Shown here piece after piece: positions 1-11,056 of a stretch of DNA of 64,000 bases. A model generated the notes under the pieces. It had not been told where the DNA came from. It ran no database searches and was given only the letters and a program-made list of their open reading frames with translations. Each line of letters begins with the position of its first letter. The first letter of the stretch is position 1. Source of the DNA: Taklimakanibacter lacteus (lineage in GTDB: Bacteria; Pseudomonadota; Alphaproteobacteria; Rhizobiales; Aestuariivirgaceae); the NCBI GenBank assembly GCA_003576695.1, contig QOZQ01000001.1:599101-663100 (forward strand), given 5' to 3'. The translations under genes were made by a program, and so were the position numbers.

Positions 1-1
1 T

Positions 2-571
2 CTCAGGGTCGCCAAAGTGGTCGAGCCCGTGCTGGACGGCATGGGCTTCCGGCTGGTGCGCGTCAAGATGAGCGGCTCGACCTTGCAGATCATGGCGGAA
101 CGGCCGGACGGCTCCTTCACCATCGATGACTGCGAGCAGGCGAGCCGGGCCATTTCGCCGTTGCTCGATATCGAGGACGTCATTTCGAGCCGCTATTTCC
201 TCGAAATGTCCTCGCCCGGCATCGACCGCCCGCTGGTGCGCGCTGAGGATTTCGAGCGCTGGGCCGGACATGAGGCCAAGATCGAGATGGCCATCCCGCA
301 GGCCGGGCGCAAAAGGTTCCGTGGGCTTCTCGAAGGCTATGCCGATGGCGAGGTGCGCCTTTTCATCGACAATCCGGAAGGCGGGCCGGAAAAGCTTCTG
401 ATCGGGCTCACCTTCGCCGATATCGACGAAGCCAAGCTCGTGCTGACCGATAGCCTCATCGAAGCCGCGAAGACCCGCCGCGCCGGCCCCGCCATGACGG
501 ATGGCAGCGAGTGGACCGAGGGCGACGACGAGAGCGAAGAGACAACTGATTTGGACGACAGGAGACAGTGA
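2..571 (+). CDS. rimP: Ribosome maturation factor RimP (5' end outside window)
   Basis: RimP binds the 30S subunit during assembly and is normally the first gene of the nusA-infB operon. The frame is open from the first bases of the window ([16 protein letters not shown]), so the true start lies upstream and only the N-terminal few tens of residues are missing. The core [12 protein letters not shown], the [15 protein letters not shown] helix and SPGIDRPL are typical of the RimP N-terminal domain, followed by the SH3-like C-terminal domain and an acidic tail. A GTG at 17 could be read as a start but would truncate the protein. It stops two bases before the nusA ATG, as expected for one transcript. 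Confidence 0.93.
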   Translation, partial: LRVAKVVEPVLDGMGFRLVRVKMSGSTLQIMAERPDGSFTIDDCEQASRAISPLLDIEDVISSRYFLEMSSPGIDRPLVRAEDFERWAGHEAKIEMAIPQAGRKRFRGLLEGYADGEVRLFIDNPEGGPEKLLIGLTFADIDEAKLVLTDSLIEAAKTRRAGPAMTDGSEWTEGDDESEETTDLDDRRQ

Positions 572-572
572 C

Positions 573-2189
573 ATGGCCGAAGCCGCCGTAAGCGCCAACA
601 GGCTCGAACTTCTACAGATCGCCGATGCGGTCGCGCGCGAGAAATCGATCGACAAATCGGTGGTCCTCGCCGCCATGGCGGAAGCGATCCAGCGCGCCGC
701 GAAATCGCGCTATGGCGCCGAGAACAACATCGCGGCCGAGATCGATCCCAAGACCGGCGAGACGCGGCTCAACCGGCTGCTGCTCGTCGTCGAGAAGGTC
801 GAGAACGAGGCGACCGAGATCAGCCTCGCCGAGGCGCAGCGCCGCAACCCGGCGGCGACCCTTGGTGATTCGATCGCCGATCCGCTGCCGCCGATCGAGT
901 TCGGCCGCATCGCCGCCACCAACGCCAAGCAGGTGATCGTGCAGAAGGTGCGCGATGCCGAGCGCGAGCGCATGTATGACGAATACAAGGACCGCATCGG
1001 CGAGATCGTGCATGGCTCGGTGAAGCGCGTCGAATACGGCAATGTGATCGTCGATCTGGGCCGCGGCGAAGCGATCGTGCGGCGCGACGAGACGCTGCCG
1101 CGCGAGACTTTCCGGCCCGGCGACCGCATCCGCGCCTATGTCTATGACGTGCGCCGCGAGCAGCGCGGCCCGCAGATCTTTTTGTCACGTACGCATCCTG
1201 AGTTCATGTCGCGCCTGTTCGGCCAGGAAGTGCCGGAAATCTATGACGGCGTCGTCGAGGTGGTCTCGGTGGCGCGTGATCCGGGCTCGCGCGCCAAGAT
1301 CGCGGTGCGCTCGAAGGACGGCTCGATCGATCCGGTCGGCGCCTGCGTCGGCATGCGCGGCAGCCGCGTCCAGGCGGTGGTCAACGAGCTCCAGGGCGAG
1401 AAGATCGACATCATCCCGTGGTCGGCCGATGTCGCCAATTTCGTCGTCAATGCGCTGGCCCCCGCCGAGGTGGCGAAGGTCGTGCTCGACGAAGAGGCCG
1501 AGCGCATCGAGGTCGTGGTGCCGGACGAGCAGCTGTCGCTCGCCATCGGCCGGCGCGGCCAGAATGTGCGCCTCGCCTCGCAGCTCACCGGCTGGGATAT
1601 CGACATCATGACCGAGGCCGAGGAATCGGAGCGCCGCCAGAAGGAATTCGCCGAGCGCACCCAGCGCTTCGTCGAAACGCTCGATGTCGACGAGATCCTG
1701 GCCCAGCTCCTGGCGTCGGAAGGCTTCGCGACGGTCGAGGAAATCGCCTATGCCGATGCGCAGGAGATTTCGAGCCTCGAGGGCCTCGATGAGCAGACCG
1801 CGCAGGAGCTGCAGACGCGCGCCCGCGACTATCTCGACAAGATCACCGCCGAGCAGGATGCGCGGCGCAAGGAGCTGGGCGTCGCCGACGATGTCGCCGA
1901 GGTCGAGGGCGTGACCTTGCCGATGATGGTGGCGCTGGGCGAGGCCGAGGTGAAGACGGTGGAAGACCTGGCCGGCTGCGCCACCGACGATCTCATCGGC
2001 TGGACCGAGCGCAAGCAGGGCGAGACCGTCAAGCACAAGGGCGCTTTTTCCGATCTCGACGTATCGGCGGCGGAGGCCGAGGCCATCATCATGGCGGCGC
2101 GCGTCAAGGCCGGCTGGATCGAGAAGCCGGCCGAAGAAGCAGCTGAGGAAACCGCCGAAGAGGCGGGCGTGGAGGCGCAGGACGCTTGA
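573..2189 (+). CDS. nusA: Transcription termination/antitermination factor NusA
   Basis: NusA (538 aa) binds RNA polymerase and nascent RNA and modulates pausing, termination and antitermination. An N-terminal RNAP-binding domain (about 1-125) is followed by an S1 domain (about 130-200) and two KH domains containing [14 protein letters not shown] and [15 protein letters not shown]. The C-terminal half carries two helix-hairpin-helix-rich repeats ([27 protein letters not shown]) and an acidic tail. The ATG at 573 is preceded by GGAGAC at 561 and starts [20 protein letters not shown], the usual alphaproteobacterial beginning; the open frame upstream of it only overlaps rimP. The stop overlaps the next gene's start. 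Confidence 0.97.
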   Translation: MAEAAVSANRLELLQIADAVAREKSIDKSVVLAAMAEAIQRAAKSRYGAENNIAAEIDPKTGETRLNRLLLVVEKVENEATEISLAEAQRRNPAATLGDSIADPLPPIEFGRIAATNAKQVIVQKVRDAERERMYDEYKDRIGEIVHGSVKRVEYGNVIVDLGRGEAIVRRDETLPRETFRPGDRIRAYVYDVRREQRGPQIFLSRTHPEFMSRLFGQEVPEIYDGVVEVVSVARDPGSRAKIAVRSKDGSIDPVGACVGMRGSRVQAVVNELQGEKIDIIPWSADVANFVVNALAPAEVAKVVLDEEAERIEVVVPDEQLSLAIGRRGQNVRLASQLTGWDIDIMTEAEESERRQKEFAERTQRFVETLDVDEILAQLLASEGFATVEEIAYADAQEISSLEGLDEQTAQELQTRARDYLDKITAEQDARRKELGVADDVAEVEGVTLPMMVALGEAEVKTVEDLAGCATDDLIGWTERKQGETVKHKGAFSDLDVSAAEAEAIIMAARVKAGWIEKPAEEAAEETAEEAGVEAQDA

Positions 2190-2773
2190 AGCAAGCCGCG
2201 GCCGAGGAGAATGTGGCGGAGCGCATGTGCATCGTGACCCGTGAGGTGCGCGATGAGGCGCAGCTCATTCGCTTCGTGCGTGGTCCCGAAGGTGCCGTGG
2301 TCCCGGACCTCAACCGGAAGTTGCCGGGCCGGGGGGTGTGGGTCAGCCTGTCCAGGTCGCGGGTGGCCGAGGCGGTCAGGCGCCAGGCCTTCAGCCGCGG
2401 ATTGGGCGAAACCAGCGCGGCCGGGCCCGATCTTCCCGATCAGGTCGGGGGGCTACTGCGCAAGGCGGCGGTTTCTTATATATCGCTTGCAAAAAAGGCT
2501 GGCGAGGCGGTCGCCGGAAACGCTAAGGTCGAGGAAATGGTGGCAGCCGGGCGGGCGCGGCTTGTCATTCATGCGCGAGAAGCAGCCCAAAACGGCCGGC
2601 AGAAGATCGACAACCTTTCGGGGCCAGGTGTAGAGACCTTGGGTTTCTTCACTTCGAGCGAATTGGATTTGGCGTTCGGCCGGACAAATGTGATACATGC
2701 GGCCGTGGCCAGAGGGGGGCTTGCTGAAAAGCTCCTGCAAGCCACGCGTCGCGCGGAAGCCTATGAAGCCTAG
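2186..2773 (+). CDS. YlxR (DUF448) / L7Ae-like RNA-binding protein
   Basis: This 195-residue protein has two RNA-binding modules. The N-terminal DUF448/YlxR domain (about 14-90) contains the signature GRGVWV and a conserved arginine-rich surface. The C-terminal L7Ae/L30e-like domain (about 100-185) contains AVSYISLAKKAGEAVAGNAKVEE. The same fusion sits between nusA and infB in many alphaproteobacteria and is thought to act in RNA or nucleoid regulation, but its exact role is unsettled. The frame can start at TTG 2186, overlapping the nusA stop by four bases (TTGA), or at ATG 2225; the overlap suggests translational coupling. Confidence 0.85.
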   Translation: MKQAAAEENVAERMCIVTREVRDEAQLIRFVRGPEGAVVPDLNRKLPGRGVWVSLSRSRVAEAVRRQAFSRGLGETSAAGPDLPDQVGGLLRKAAVSYISLAKKAGEAVAGNAKVEEMVAAGRARLVIHAREAAQNGRQKIDNLSGPGVETLGFFTSSELDLAFGRTNVIHAAVARGGLAEKLLQATRRAEAYEA

Positions 2774-2880
2774 AGCGCTTTCCGCCAAAGTTGCTCGACT
2801 TTGGCGATAAGTAAGCGCTCCGGATAAAGTAAATCGAGCCTTTCCCGCTGGGGTCGACTTGACCCGAGCGGGAAAGGCTC
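2773..2880. repeat. Two adjacent palindromic repeats in the nusA-infB spacer
   Basis: The spacer holds two hairpins in tandem. The first (2773-2820) has GAGCGCTT/AAGCGCTC ends around an inner CCAAAGTTGCTCGACTTTGG-type core. The second (2836-2880) has 20-bp arms with a single mismatch around a 5-nt loop. Neither is followed by a T-run, so simple termination is unlikely. The inner core of the first recurs at 45110-45157 and a variant at 45707-45749, so these are dispersed repeats of a rhizobial REP-like type. Confidence 0.8.
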
Positions 2881-2907
2881 TAAAGCCGACCGAAACTGGC
2901 AGGACGA

Positions 2908-5448
<2,541 letters not shown>

Positions 5449-5464
5449 GGGATGTTAGGTCGCC

Positions 5465-6004
5465 ATGGATGCGGCTGATTCAGGCCACCCTATCGAGGTC
5501 CGCTATCGGTTGAATGAAGATGATTTTCTGGCGCTCAACCGGCGGGCTCGTTTGCTGTTTAATCTGCGGGGCTGGGTCATTGACTGGATTGCGTGGTTGA
5601 TCATCCCGGCTCTGCTCTTCTTTTTTGCGTTGTTCGATTTCAAGGATCTCGTGGTTGACTTGATCGGTAGTGTTCTTTTTGGGCTCGTTCTTGTCCCTGC
5701 TTTCCCGTTTGTGAGGCGGTACCTCGTGCGCAAACGGATGAAAGCAACCTACAAGCTATCGGATGTCCGCCTGATCGCGGAGGAGCGCAATATCCGCACG
5801 GACGATGGAGAGGTCACCGTCACCATGTCCTGGCGTTCCATAGAGCGTGGTGAGGAGACGCGAGCACATTTCTTTCTCTTCCTGACCCGGTTGCAGGCAT
5901 TGATCATCCCCAAGAGGGCTTTTGCGGATGCGGGGGATGTCGTGCGTCTTCGGCATCTGATCTCGCAACAGGTCAAGGATTTCGCTCTGGTTGGTCGATC
6001 GTGA
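5465..6004 (+). CDS. YcxB-like membrane protein
   Basis: A 179-residue protein with a short N-terminal domain, two adjacent membrane segments (about 38-57 and 61-82) and a C-terminal cytosolic domain of the YcxB-like type, seen in MSWRSIERGEET and ALIIPKRAF. The function of this family is unknown. It lies 16 bases after infB, and its stop overlaps the GTG of rbfA by four bases, so it is embedded in the housekeeping operon where most relatives have infB followed directly by rbfA. Its codons use more T and A at third positions than its neighbours, which suggests later insertion. The family call rests on fold pattern only. Confidence 0.75.
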   Translation: MDAADSGHPIEVRYRLNEDDFLALNRRARLLFNLRGWVIDWIAWLIIPALLFFFALFDFKDLVVDLIGSVLFGLVLVPAFPFVRRYLVRKRMKATYKLSDVRLIAEERNIRTDDGEVTVTMSWRSIERGEETRAHFFLFLTRLQALIIPKRAFADAGDVVRLRHLISQQVKDFALVGRS

Positions 6005-6396
6005 AAAATAAGCATTCCTCATCCGCTCCATCCCAACGCCAGCTCCGCGCCGGCGAGCTGATCCGCCATGCCCTGGCCGACATCCTCTTGCGCGGCGAGG
6101 TAGGCGATCCCGAACTCGACCGGCTCAAGGTGGGGGTGCATGAAGTTTCCATGTCGCCCGACCTGCGCATCGCCACCATCTTCGTCCGCCCGCTTCTCGA
6201 TGGCCATAATGATCAGGCTGTAAAGGTCCTTGCCGGCCATGCCCGCTATATTCGCGGATTGTTGGCGCCGCGCATCGACATGAAGTTCATGCCCGAATTA
6301 AGGTTTCGGATCGATACCGCGGCGGATTATGCCGACAAGATCGACAGGATCCTCAAGGATCCGGCGGTGGCGCGCGATCTCGCTGAGAAGAAGTGA
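6001..6396 (+). CDS. rbfA: Ribosome-binding factor A
   Basis: RbfA (131 aa) is a KH-fold 30S assembly factor needed for 16S rRNA 5' end maturation. The order QRQLRAGELIRHALADIL, VSMSPDLRIATIFVRP and PELRFRIDTAADYADKID is characteristic of the family and the length is normal. It starts at GTG 6001, overlapping the YcxB-like gene by four bases, and its own stop overlaps the truB start, so translation along this stretch looks coupled. Confidence 0.95.
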   Translation: MKNKHSSSAPSQRQLRAGELIRHALADILLRGEVGDPELDRLKVGVHEVSMSPDLRIATIFVRPLLDGHNDQAVKVLAGHARYIRGLLAPRIDMKFMPELRFRIDTAADYADKIDRILKDPAVARDLAEKK

Positions 6397-7304
6397 AGAC
6401 CAAACAGGATATCCACGGCTGGATCGCGCTCGACAAGCCGGAGGGCCTGGGCTCGACCCAGGCGCTGGCCAGGGTGAAGCGGCTGTTCAACGCCAAAAAG
6501 GCCGGGCATGGGGGCACACTCGATCCGCTGGCTTCCGGCCTGCTGCCGATCGCGCTGGGCGAAGCCACCAAGACCGTCTCCTGGGCCATGGACGGCCAGA
6601 AAACCTATCAGGTGGTGGTCAGATGGGGCGAGGCGCGCAGCACCGACGATCGGGAAGGCGATATTTGCGCCGTCTCCGATCATCGTCCGAGCGATTCTGA
6701 CATCGAGTCGATACTATCTCGGTTCGAAGGTGATATTGAGCAAACCCCGCCGAAATTCTCGGCCATCAAGGTGGCGGGCGAGCGTGCCTATGATCTCGCC
6801 CGGGCCGGCGAGGAGGTGGAACTGGCGGCCCGGACGGTCAGGATCGAGAAAATCGAGGTCATTGCCCGGCCCGACGCCGATCATTGTGCGTTTTCGGTCA
6901 CCTGCGGCAAGGGGACCTATATCCGCTCGCTCGCCCGGGATATGGCCCTGGCGCTGGGCACGGTTGGCCATGTGGCCCGGCTGCGGCGGGTTGCCGTCGG
7001 GCCTTTTGGCGAAAATGATATGATTTCGCTGGAAAAGCTTGAGGAACTGGGCCATAAGGCGCCCGGCGACAACGCCATGGAAGGGGTTCTCCGCCCCATC
7101 GAGACCGTGCTGGACGGCATCCCGGCACTGGCCGTGAAGGACGCGGAGGCCCAACGCCTGAGACAGGGCCAATCGGTTCTGCTCAGAGGCGCAAGCGCTC
7201 CCATCGCACAAGATGCGGTCCTCGTCATGTGGGGTCAAAGACCCCTGGGGATCTGCTCTATCGAGAAGGGCTCGCTCAAGCCGAAGCGTCTGTTCAACCT
7301 GTAA
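6393..7304 (+). CDS. truB: tRNA pseudouridine(55) synthase TruB
   Basis: TruB (303 aa) converts uridine 55 of the tRNA T-loop to pseudouridine. The catalytic aspartate is D44 in [15 protein letters not shown]. Other family signatures are [10 protein letters not shown], the [20 protein letters not shown] stretch, and [12 protein letters not shown]-terminal PUA-like region (about 230-300) is present. It starts at GTG 6393, overlapping rbfA by four bases. It ends 19 bases before the rpsO ATG. Confidence 0.96.
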   Translation: MKTKQDIHGWIALDKPEGLGSTQALARVKRLFNAKKAGHGGTLDPLASGLLPIALGEATKTVSWAMDGQKTYQVVVRWGEARSTDDREGDICAVSDHRPSDSDIESILSRFEGDIEQTPPKFSAIKVAGERAYDLARAGEEVELAARTVRIEKIEVIARPDADHCAFSVTCGKGTYIRSLARDMALALGTVGHVARLRRVAVGPFGENDMISLEKLEELGHKAPGDNAMEGVLRPIETVLDGIPALAVKDAEAQRLRQGQSVLLRGASAPIAQDAVLVMWGQRPLGICSIEKGSLKPKRLFNL

Positions 7305-7323
7305 CCCATTTGGAGATGACCGA

Positions 7324-7593
7324 ATGACAATGACTGCAGAGCGCAAGACCGCGCTCGTGAAAGAATATGGTACCAAAGCCGGCGACACCGGCTCACCCGA
7401 AGTGCAGGTCGCACTTCTGACCGAGCGCATCAACACGCTCACCGACCACTTCAAAGCCCACAAGAAAGACAATCACTCGCGCCGCGGCCTCCTCAAGATG
7501 GTCAGCCAGCGCCGCGGTCTGCTTGACTATCTCAAGAAGGTCGATGAAGGCCGTTATCAGTCGCTGATCAAGCGGCTCGACATCCGCCGCTGA
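7324..7593 (+). CDS. rpsO: 30S ribosomal protein S15
   Basis: S15 (89 aa) is a primary 16S rRNA binder at the platform of the 30S subunit. [27 protein letters not shown] and [11 protein letters not shown] are family hallmarks. The ATG at 7324 gives exactly the usual 89 residues and has TTTGGAG upstream at 7309-7315; an internal ATG at 7330 is less likely. The frame extends upstream inside truB but that part is not coding. It precedes pnp, the normal arrangement. Confidence 0.97.
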   Translation: MTMTAERKTALVKEYGTKAGDTGSPEVQVALLTERINTLTDHFKAHKKDNHSRRGLLKMVSQRRGLLDYLKKVDEGRYQSLIKRLDIRR

Positions 7594-7615
7594 TCAAACC
7601 AGCGGCTTAATATGA

Positions 7616-7643
7616 GCGGGCGGATCACCGATCTGCCGCCCGC
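7616..7643 (+). promoter_or_regulatory. Stem-loop in the rpsO-pnp spacer
   Basis: GCGGGCGG and CCGCCCGC arms flank a short unpaired region between rpsO and pnp. There is no U-run, so it is not a classic terminator. In enterobacteria, hairpins in the pnp leader are processed by RNase III and mediate autocontrol by PNPase. The position here is comparable, but the analogy is an inference. Confidence 0.5.
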
Positions 7644-7759
7644 GATCCCCTAAGCGGCGTCCGGCAATAGGGCCGGCGCCAGGAGGCCCAAAGGGGATGC
7701 CGTCCACGATGTAGGTGAACGCACTTCAAGCGGCGGCGAAGGGCAATCAGGAAAATCAC

Positions 7760-9913
7760 ATGTTCAATATCGATGTTGAAGAAATCGAATGGGGCGGCAA
7801 GAAGCTGCGCCTCGAGACCGGCCGCATGGCGAGACAGGCCGATGGCGCCGTCGTCGCGACCTACGGCGAGACCACGGTGCTCGCCACCGCTGTCGCCGCC
7901 CGCTCGGAGAAGCCCGGGATCGATTTCTTCCCGCTCACCGTCAATTACCAGGAAAAGACCTACGCCGCCGGCAAGATTCCCGGCGGTTATTTCAAGCGCG
8001 AAGGCCGTCCGACCGAGCGCGAGACGCTGATCTCGCGCCTCATCGACCGGCCGATCCGGCCGCTCTTCGTCGAAGGCTTCCGCAATGAGACGCAGGTCAT
8101 CGCGACCGTGCTGTCCTACGATCTCGAGAACGACTCCGACATCGTCGCTATGGTCGCCTCCTCGGCGGCGCTCACCCTTTCCGGCATTCCTTTCATGGGC
8201 CCGATCGGCGCGGCGCGCGTCGGCGTCGTCGATGGCGAGTATGTGCTCAACCCGACGATCGAGCAGATGAAGACCTCCGAGCTCGATCTCGTCGTCGCCG
8301 GCACCCAGGATGCGGTGCTGATGGTCGAATCGGAAGCCAAGGAGCTCTCGGAAGAGAAGATGCTCGGCGCCGTCATGTTCGGCCATGCGCAGTTCCAGCC
8401 GGTGCTCGAGGCGATCATCCGCCTGGCCGAGCGCTCGGCCCGCCAGCCGCGTGATTTCACGCCGCCCGACGAGGAGACGCTGTTCAACTCGGTGAAGCAG
8501 ATCGCCGAGGCCGATGTGCGCTCAGCCTATGCCATCGCCAAGAAGGAAGACCGCCAGGAAGCCGTCGCCAAGGCGAAGGACAAGGTGCTGGCCGCGCTCG
8601 TCGTCGAAGGCAAGGACGACGCGCCGGAGCCAAACAAGGTGGGCCAGGCCTTCAAGCATCTCGAGAAGGATGTGGTGCGCAACAGCATCCTCGACACCGG
8701 CCATCGCATCGACGGGCGCGATCTCGTCACCGTGCGGCCGATCGTGGCGGAAGCCTCGGTGCTGCCGCGCACCCATGGCTCGGCGCTGTTCACCCGCGGC
8801 GAGACGCAGGCGCTGGTGGTCACCACGCTCGGCACCGGCGAGGACGAGCAGTATATCGACTCGCTCGAAGGGACCTACAAGGAGACCTTCATGCTGCATT
8901 ACAACTTCCCGCCCTTCTCGGTCGGCGAGACGGGCCGCCTCGGCGGCGCCGGCCGGCGCGAGATCGGCCATGGCAAGCTCGCCTGGCGCGCCATCCATCC
9001 GATGCTGCCGCCGGCCGATCAGTTCCCCTATACGATCCGCGTCGTCTCGGAGATCACCGAGTCGAACGGTTCCTCGTCGATGGCCTCGGTCTGCGGCGCC
9101 TCGCTGTCGCTGATGGATGCGGGTGTGCCGCTGCGCGCGCCCGTGGCCGGCATCGCCATGGGCCTCATCAAGGAAGGCGAGCGCTTCGCGGTGCTCTCCG
9201 ACATCCTGGGCGATGAGGATCATCTCGGCGACATGGACTTCAAGGTGGCCGGAACCGCCAATGGCGTGACCTCGCTGCAGATGGACATCAAGATCACCGG
9301 CATCACCGAAGACATCATGAAGACGGCGCTGTGGCAGGCCAAGGACGGCAGGCTGCACATCCTCGGCAAGATGGCGGAGGCGCTGGAGAAGGCGCGTCCG
9401 GGCCTCGGCGAGCATGCGCCGCGCATCGAGGTGATCACCATCCCGACCGACAAGATCCGCGAAGTGATCGGCACCGGCGGCAAGGTGATCCGCGAGATCG
9501 TCGAGAAGACCGGCGCCAAGATCGACATTTCCGATGACGGCACCGTCAAGGTCGCCTCGTCCTCGGGCCCCGCCATCGAGGCGGCGATGAAGTGGATCAA
9601 GTCGATCGTGTCGGAGCCGGAAGTCGGCGAGATCTATGACGGCAAGGTCGTCAAGGTCGTCGATTTCGGCGCCTTCGTGAATTTCTTCGGCGCCAAGGAC
9701 GGCCTCGTCCATGTGTCGGAGCTGGCGCCGCGCCGCGTCGCCAAGGTCACCGACGTCGTCAATGAGGGCGATGCGGTGAAGGTGAAGCTGCTCGGCTTCG
9801 ACAATCGCGGCAAGGTGCGCCTGTCGATGAAGCAGGTCGACCAGCAGACCGGCGAGGACCTGTCGAAGAAGCAGGCCGACGAGCAGCCGCAGGCGGAAGC
9901 CAGCGGCGAGTAA
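7760..9913 (+). CDS. pnp: Polyribonucleotide nucleotidyltransferase (PNPase)
   Basis: PNPase (717 aa) is a phosphate-dependent 3'-5' exoribonuclease and core degradosome enzyme. Two RNase PH-like domains are present (first: [19 protein letters not shown]; second: [19 protein letters not shown]), joined by a helical linker. A KH domain ([21 protein letters not shown], about residues 565-620) and an S1 domain ([23 protein letters not shown], about 630-700) follow. The ATG at 7760 ([13 protein letters not shown]) matches family starts and has AGGAAA upstream; an earlier possible start at 7715 adds 15 residues with no family likeness. Confidence 0.97.
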   Translation: MFNIDVEEIEWGGKKLRLETGRMARQADGAVVATYGETTVLATAVAARSEKPGIDFFPLTVNYQEKTYAAGKIPGGYFKREGRPTERETLISRLIDRPIRPLFVEGFRNETQVIATVLSYDLENDSDIVAMVASSAALTLSGIPFMGPIGAARVGVVDGEYVLNPTIEQMKTSELDLVVAGTQDAVLMVESEAKELSEEKMLGAVMFGHAQFQPVLEAIIRLAERSARQPRDFTPPDEETLFNSVKQIAEADVRSAYAIAKKEDRQEAVAKAKDKVLAALVVEGKDDAPEPNKVGQAFKHLEKDVVRNSILDTGHRIDGRDLVTVRPIVAEASVLPRTHGSALFTRGETQALVVTTLGTGEDEQYIDSLEGTYKETFMLHYNFPPFSVGETGRLGGAGRREIGHGKLAWRAIHPMLPPADQFPYTIRVVSEITESNGSSSMASVCGASLSLMDAGVPLRAPVAGIAMGLIKEGERFAVLSDILGDEDHLGDMDFKVAGTANGVTSLQMDIKITGITEDIMKTALWQAKDGRLHILGKMAEALEKARPGLGEHAPRIEVITIPTDKIREVIGTGGKVIREIVEKTGAKIDISDDGTVKVASSSGPAIEAAMKWIKSIVSEPEVGEIYDGKVVKVVDFGAFVNFFGAKDGLVHVSELAPRRVAKVTDVVNEGDAVKVKLLGFDNRGKVRLSMKQVDQQTGEDLSKKQADEQPQAEASGE

Positions 9914-9938
9914 GGACTATCGCCAGATCAGGATTGAA

Positions 9939-9967
9939 AGGCGCGGGAAACCCCCCGCGCCTTTTTT
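9939..9967 (+). terminator. Rho-independent terminator after pnp
   Basis: A GC-rich hairpin with 9-bp arms (AGGCGCGGG and CCCGCGCCT) is followed directly by six T residues, 26 bases after the pnp stop. This closes the rimP-pnp operon. The convergent gene on the other strand ends at 10071. Confidence 0.9.
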
Positions 9968-10070
9968 CTGTTCGCGCAGGGAGCTCAGCGAGCCAGCCCT
10001 GACACGTCCCCTCGGGGCTCGCATATTCGCGAACCGGGGAGGAGGGGCAAGCAGGCAGGCTTGCGCTCAC

Positions 10071-11003
10071 TCACAGCCCGGCAAATTCCACGACCAGGGC
10101 GGCGTGGTCGCTTGCTCGGGGACGGTGACGCCCAACCCCGGGCAGCCGCGGGCCCTGATAGCGCGCGGCCTCCCGGGACAGGCCCTCGCGCAGCACATCC
10201 GGGCGGGCATCAAGCCACTTTTCGGCCAAGGCAGGAGCGGCAAGCAGGTAGTCGAGACGCAAATAGCCCCCTGAAGCTGGCTCGTAATAGGTCCATCGTT
10301 CGGATTCCGGCAGCCGTTCGACCAGATCGACCGCGAAATCCCGGGTAAGCGGAGCGATGGCCGGCTCGCCGTCATGTCCCTCGTCCGGTTCGTTCAGGTC
10401 CCCGAGCACCAGCCAGAAAGCCTTATTGCCGTTCGGGAAGCGACGCTCGATCAATCGTCTTACGGCCAGGGCTTCGCGCCGACGAACCGGCCAGGTGACA
10501 CGGGCATCCGGCCAGGGGGCCTTGAAGTGGCACAGGAAGATCGTCAGATCACCAATCTGCGCCATCAGGCAATCGCGACGGAATACCGGTGCGCCGGCCT
10601 TGCGGCCGGGAAGCTCTTCAAGACCGAGGTCGGCGGCGGTGAGCCCGGCGTGGCTGACCACCTCATCGACGGGCAGTCTGCTCATCAACGCAACATCGCG
10701 CCCGCCGCCGTCATTGCCGGGAAAGCAGAAGCGATACGGGTAGGCGTGCCCGCCCGCGTGGCGCAGGAGATGGTCGTGAAAGAAATCAAGCGCCTCGAGG
10801 TCGAATACTTCCTGAAGGCAGATCACGTCGGCATCGGCATGGGCCAGAACCGCAGCCGTCAGGCGGCGGTCAGCCAGGTCCAGCGCGGCGGCCTGCAACC
10901 CGCTGTCCCGGGCTGCGTCGCCATCCCGGGCGCCATCGAAGCGCGGATGTCCCATAGGGTGACGGAGGCGAAGGTTCTGGACGTTGAAGGTTGCGATGCG
11001 CAT
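10071..11003 (-). CDS. Endonuclease/exonuclease/phosphatase-fold protein
   Basis: A 310-residue protein of the exonuclease III/DNase I/sphingomyelinase-like superfamily, a metal-dependent phosphodiesterase fold. It starts MRIATFNVQNLRLR and has CLQEVF (metal-binding Glu), ALMSRLPVDEV, LGDLNEPDEG (GDLN motif) and the terminal RASDHAALVVEF (catalytic His). All superfamily motifs are intact, so it is probably an active nuclease or phosphoesterase; the substrate cannot be told from sequence. ATG 11003 is chosen because the superfamily opens with this strand. No signal peptide. It lies 53 bases downstream of the RND permease on the same strand and may be a distal operon member. Confidence 0.85.
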   Translation of the reverse strand: MRIATFNVQNLRLRHPMGHPRFDGARDGDAARDSGLQAAALDLADRRLTAAVLAHADADVICLQEVFDLEALDFFHDHLLRHAGGHAYPYRFCFPGNDGGGRDVALMSRLPVDEVVSHAGLTAADLGLEELPGRKAGAPVFRRDCLMAQIGDLTIFLCHFKAPWPDARVTWPVRRREALAVRRLIERRFPNGNKAFWLVLGDLNEPDEGHDGEPAIAPLTRDFAVDLVERLPESERWTYYEPASGGYLRLDYLLAAPALAEKWLDARPDVLREGLSREAARYQGPRLPGVGRHRPRASDHAALVVEFAGL

Positions 11004-11056
11004 GATCTCGTGCAAGTTCCTATGAAAGGAAAGAAACGCCTCCTTGCGCTCAACGG

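Noticed and set aside
501..572. Earlier in-frame start for nusA
   Set aside because: It would overlap rimP by 70 bases; ATG 573 has a good ribosome-binding site and matches family starts.
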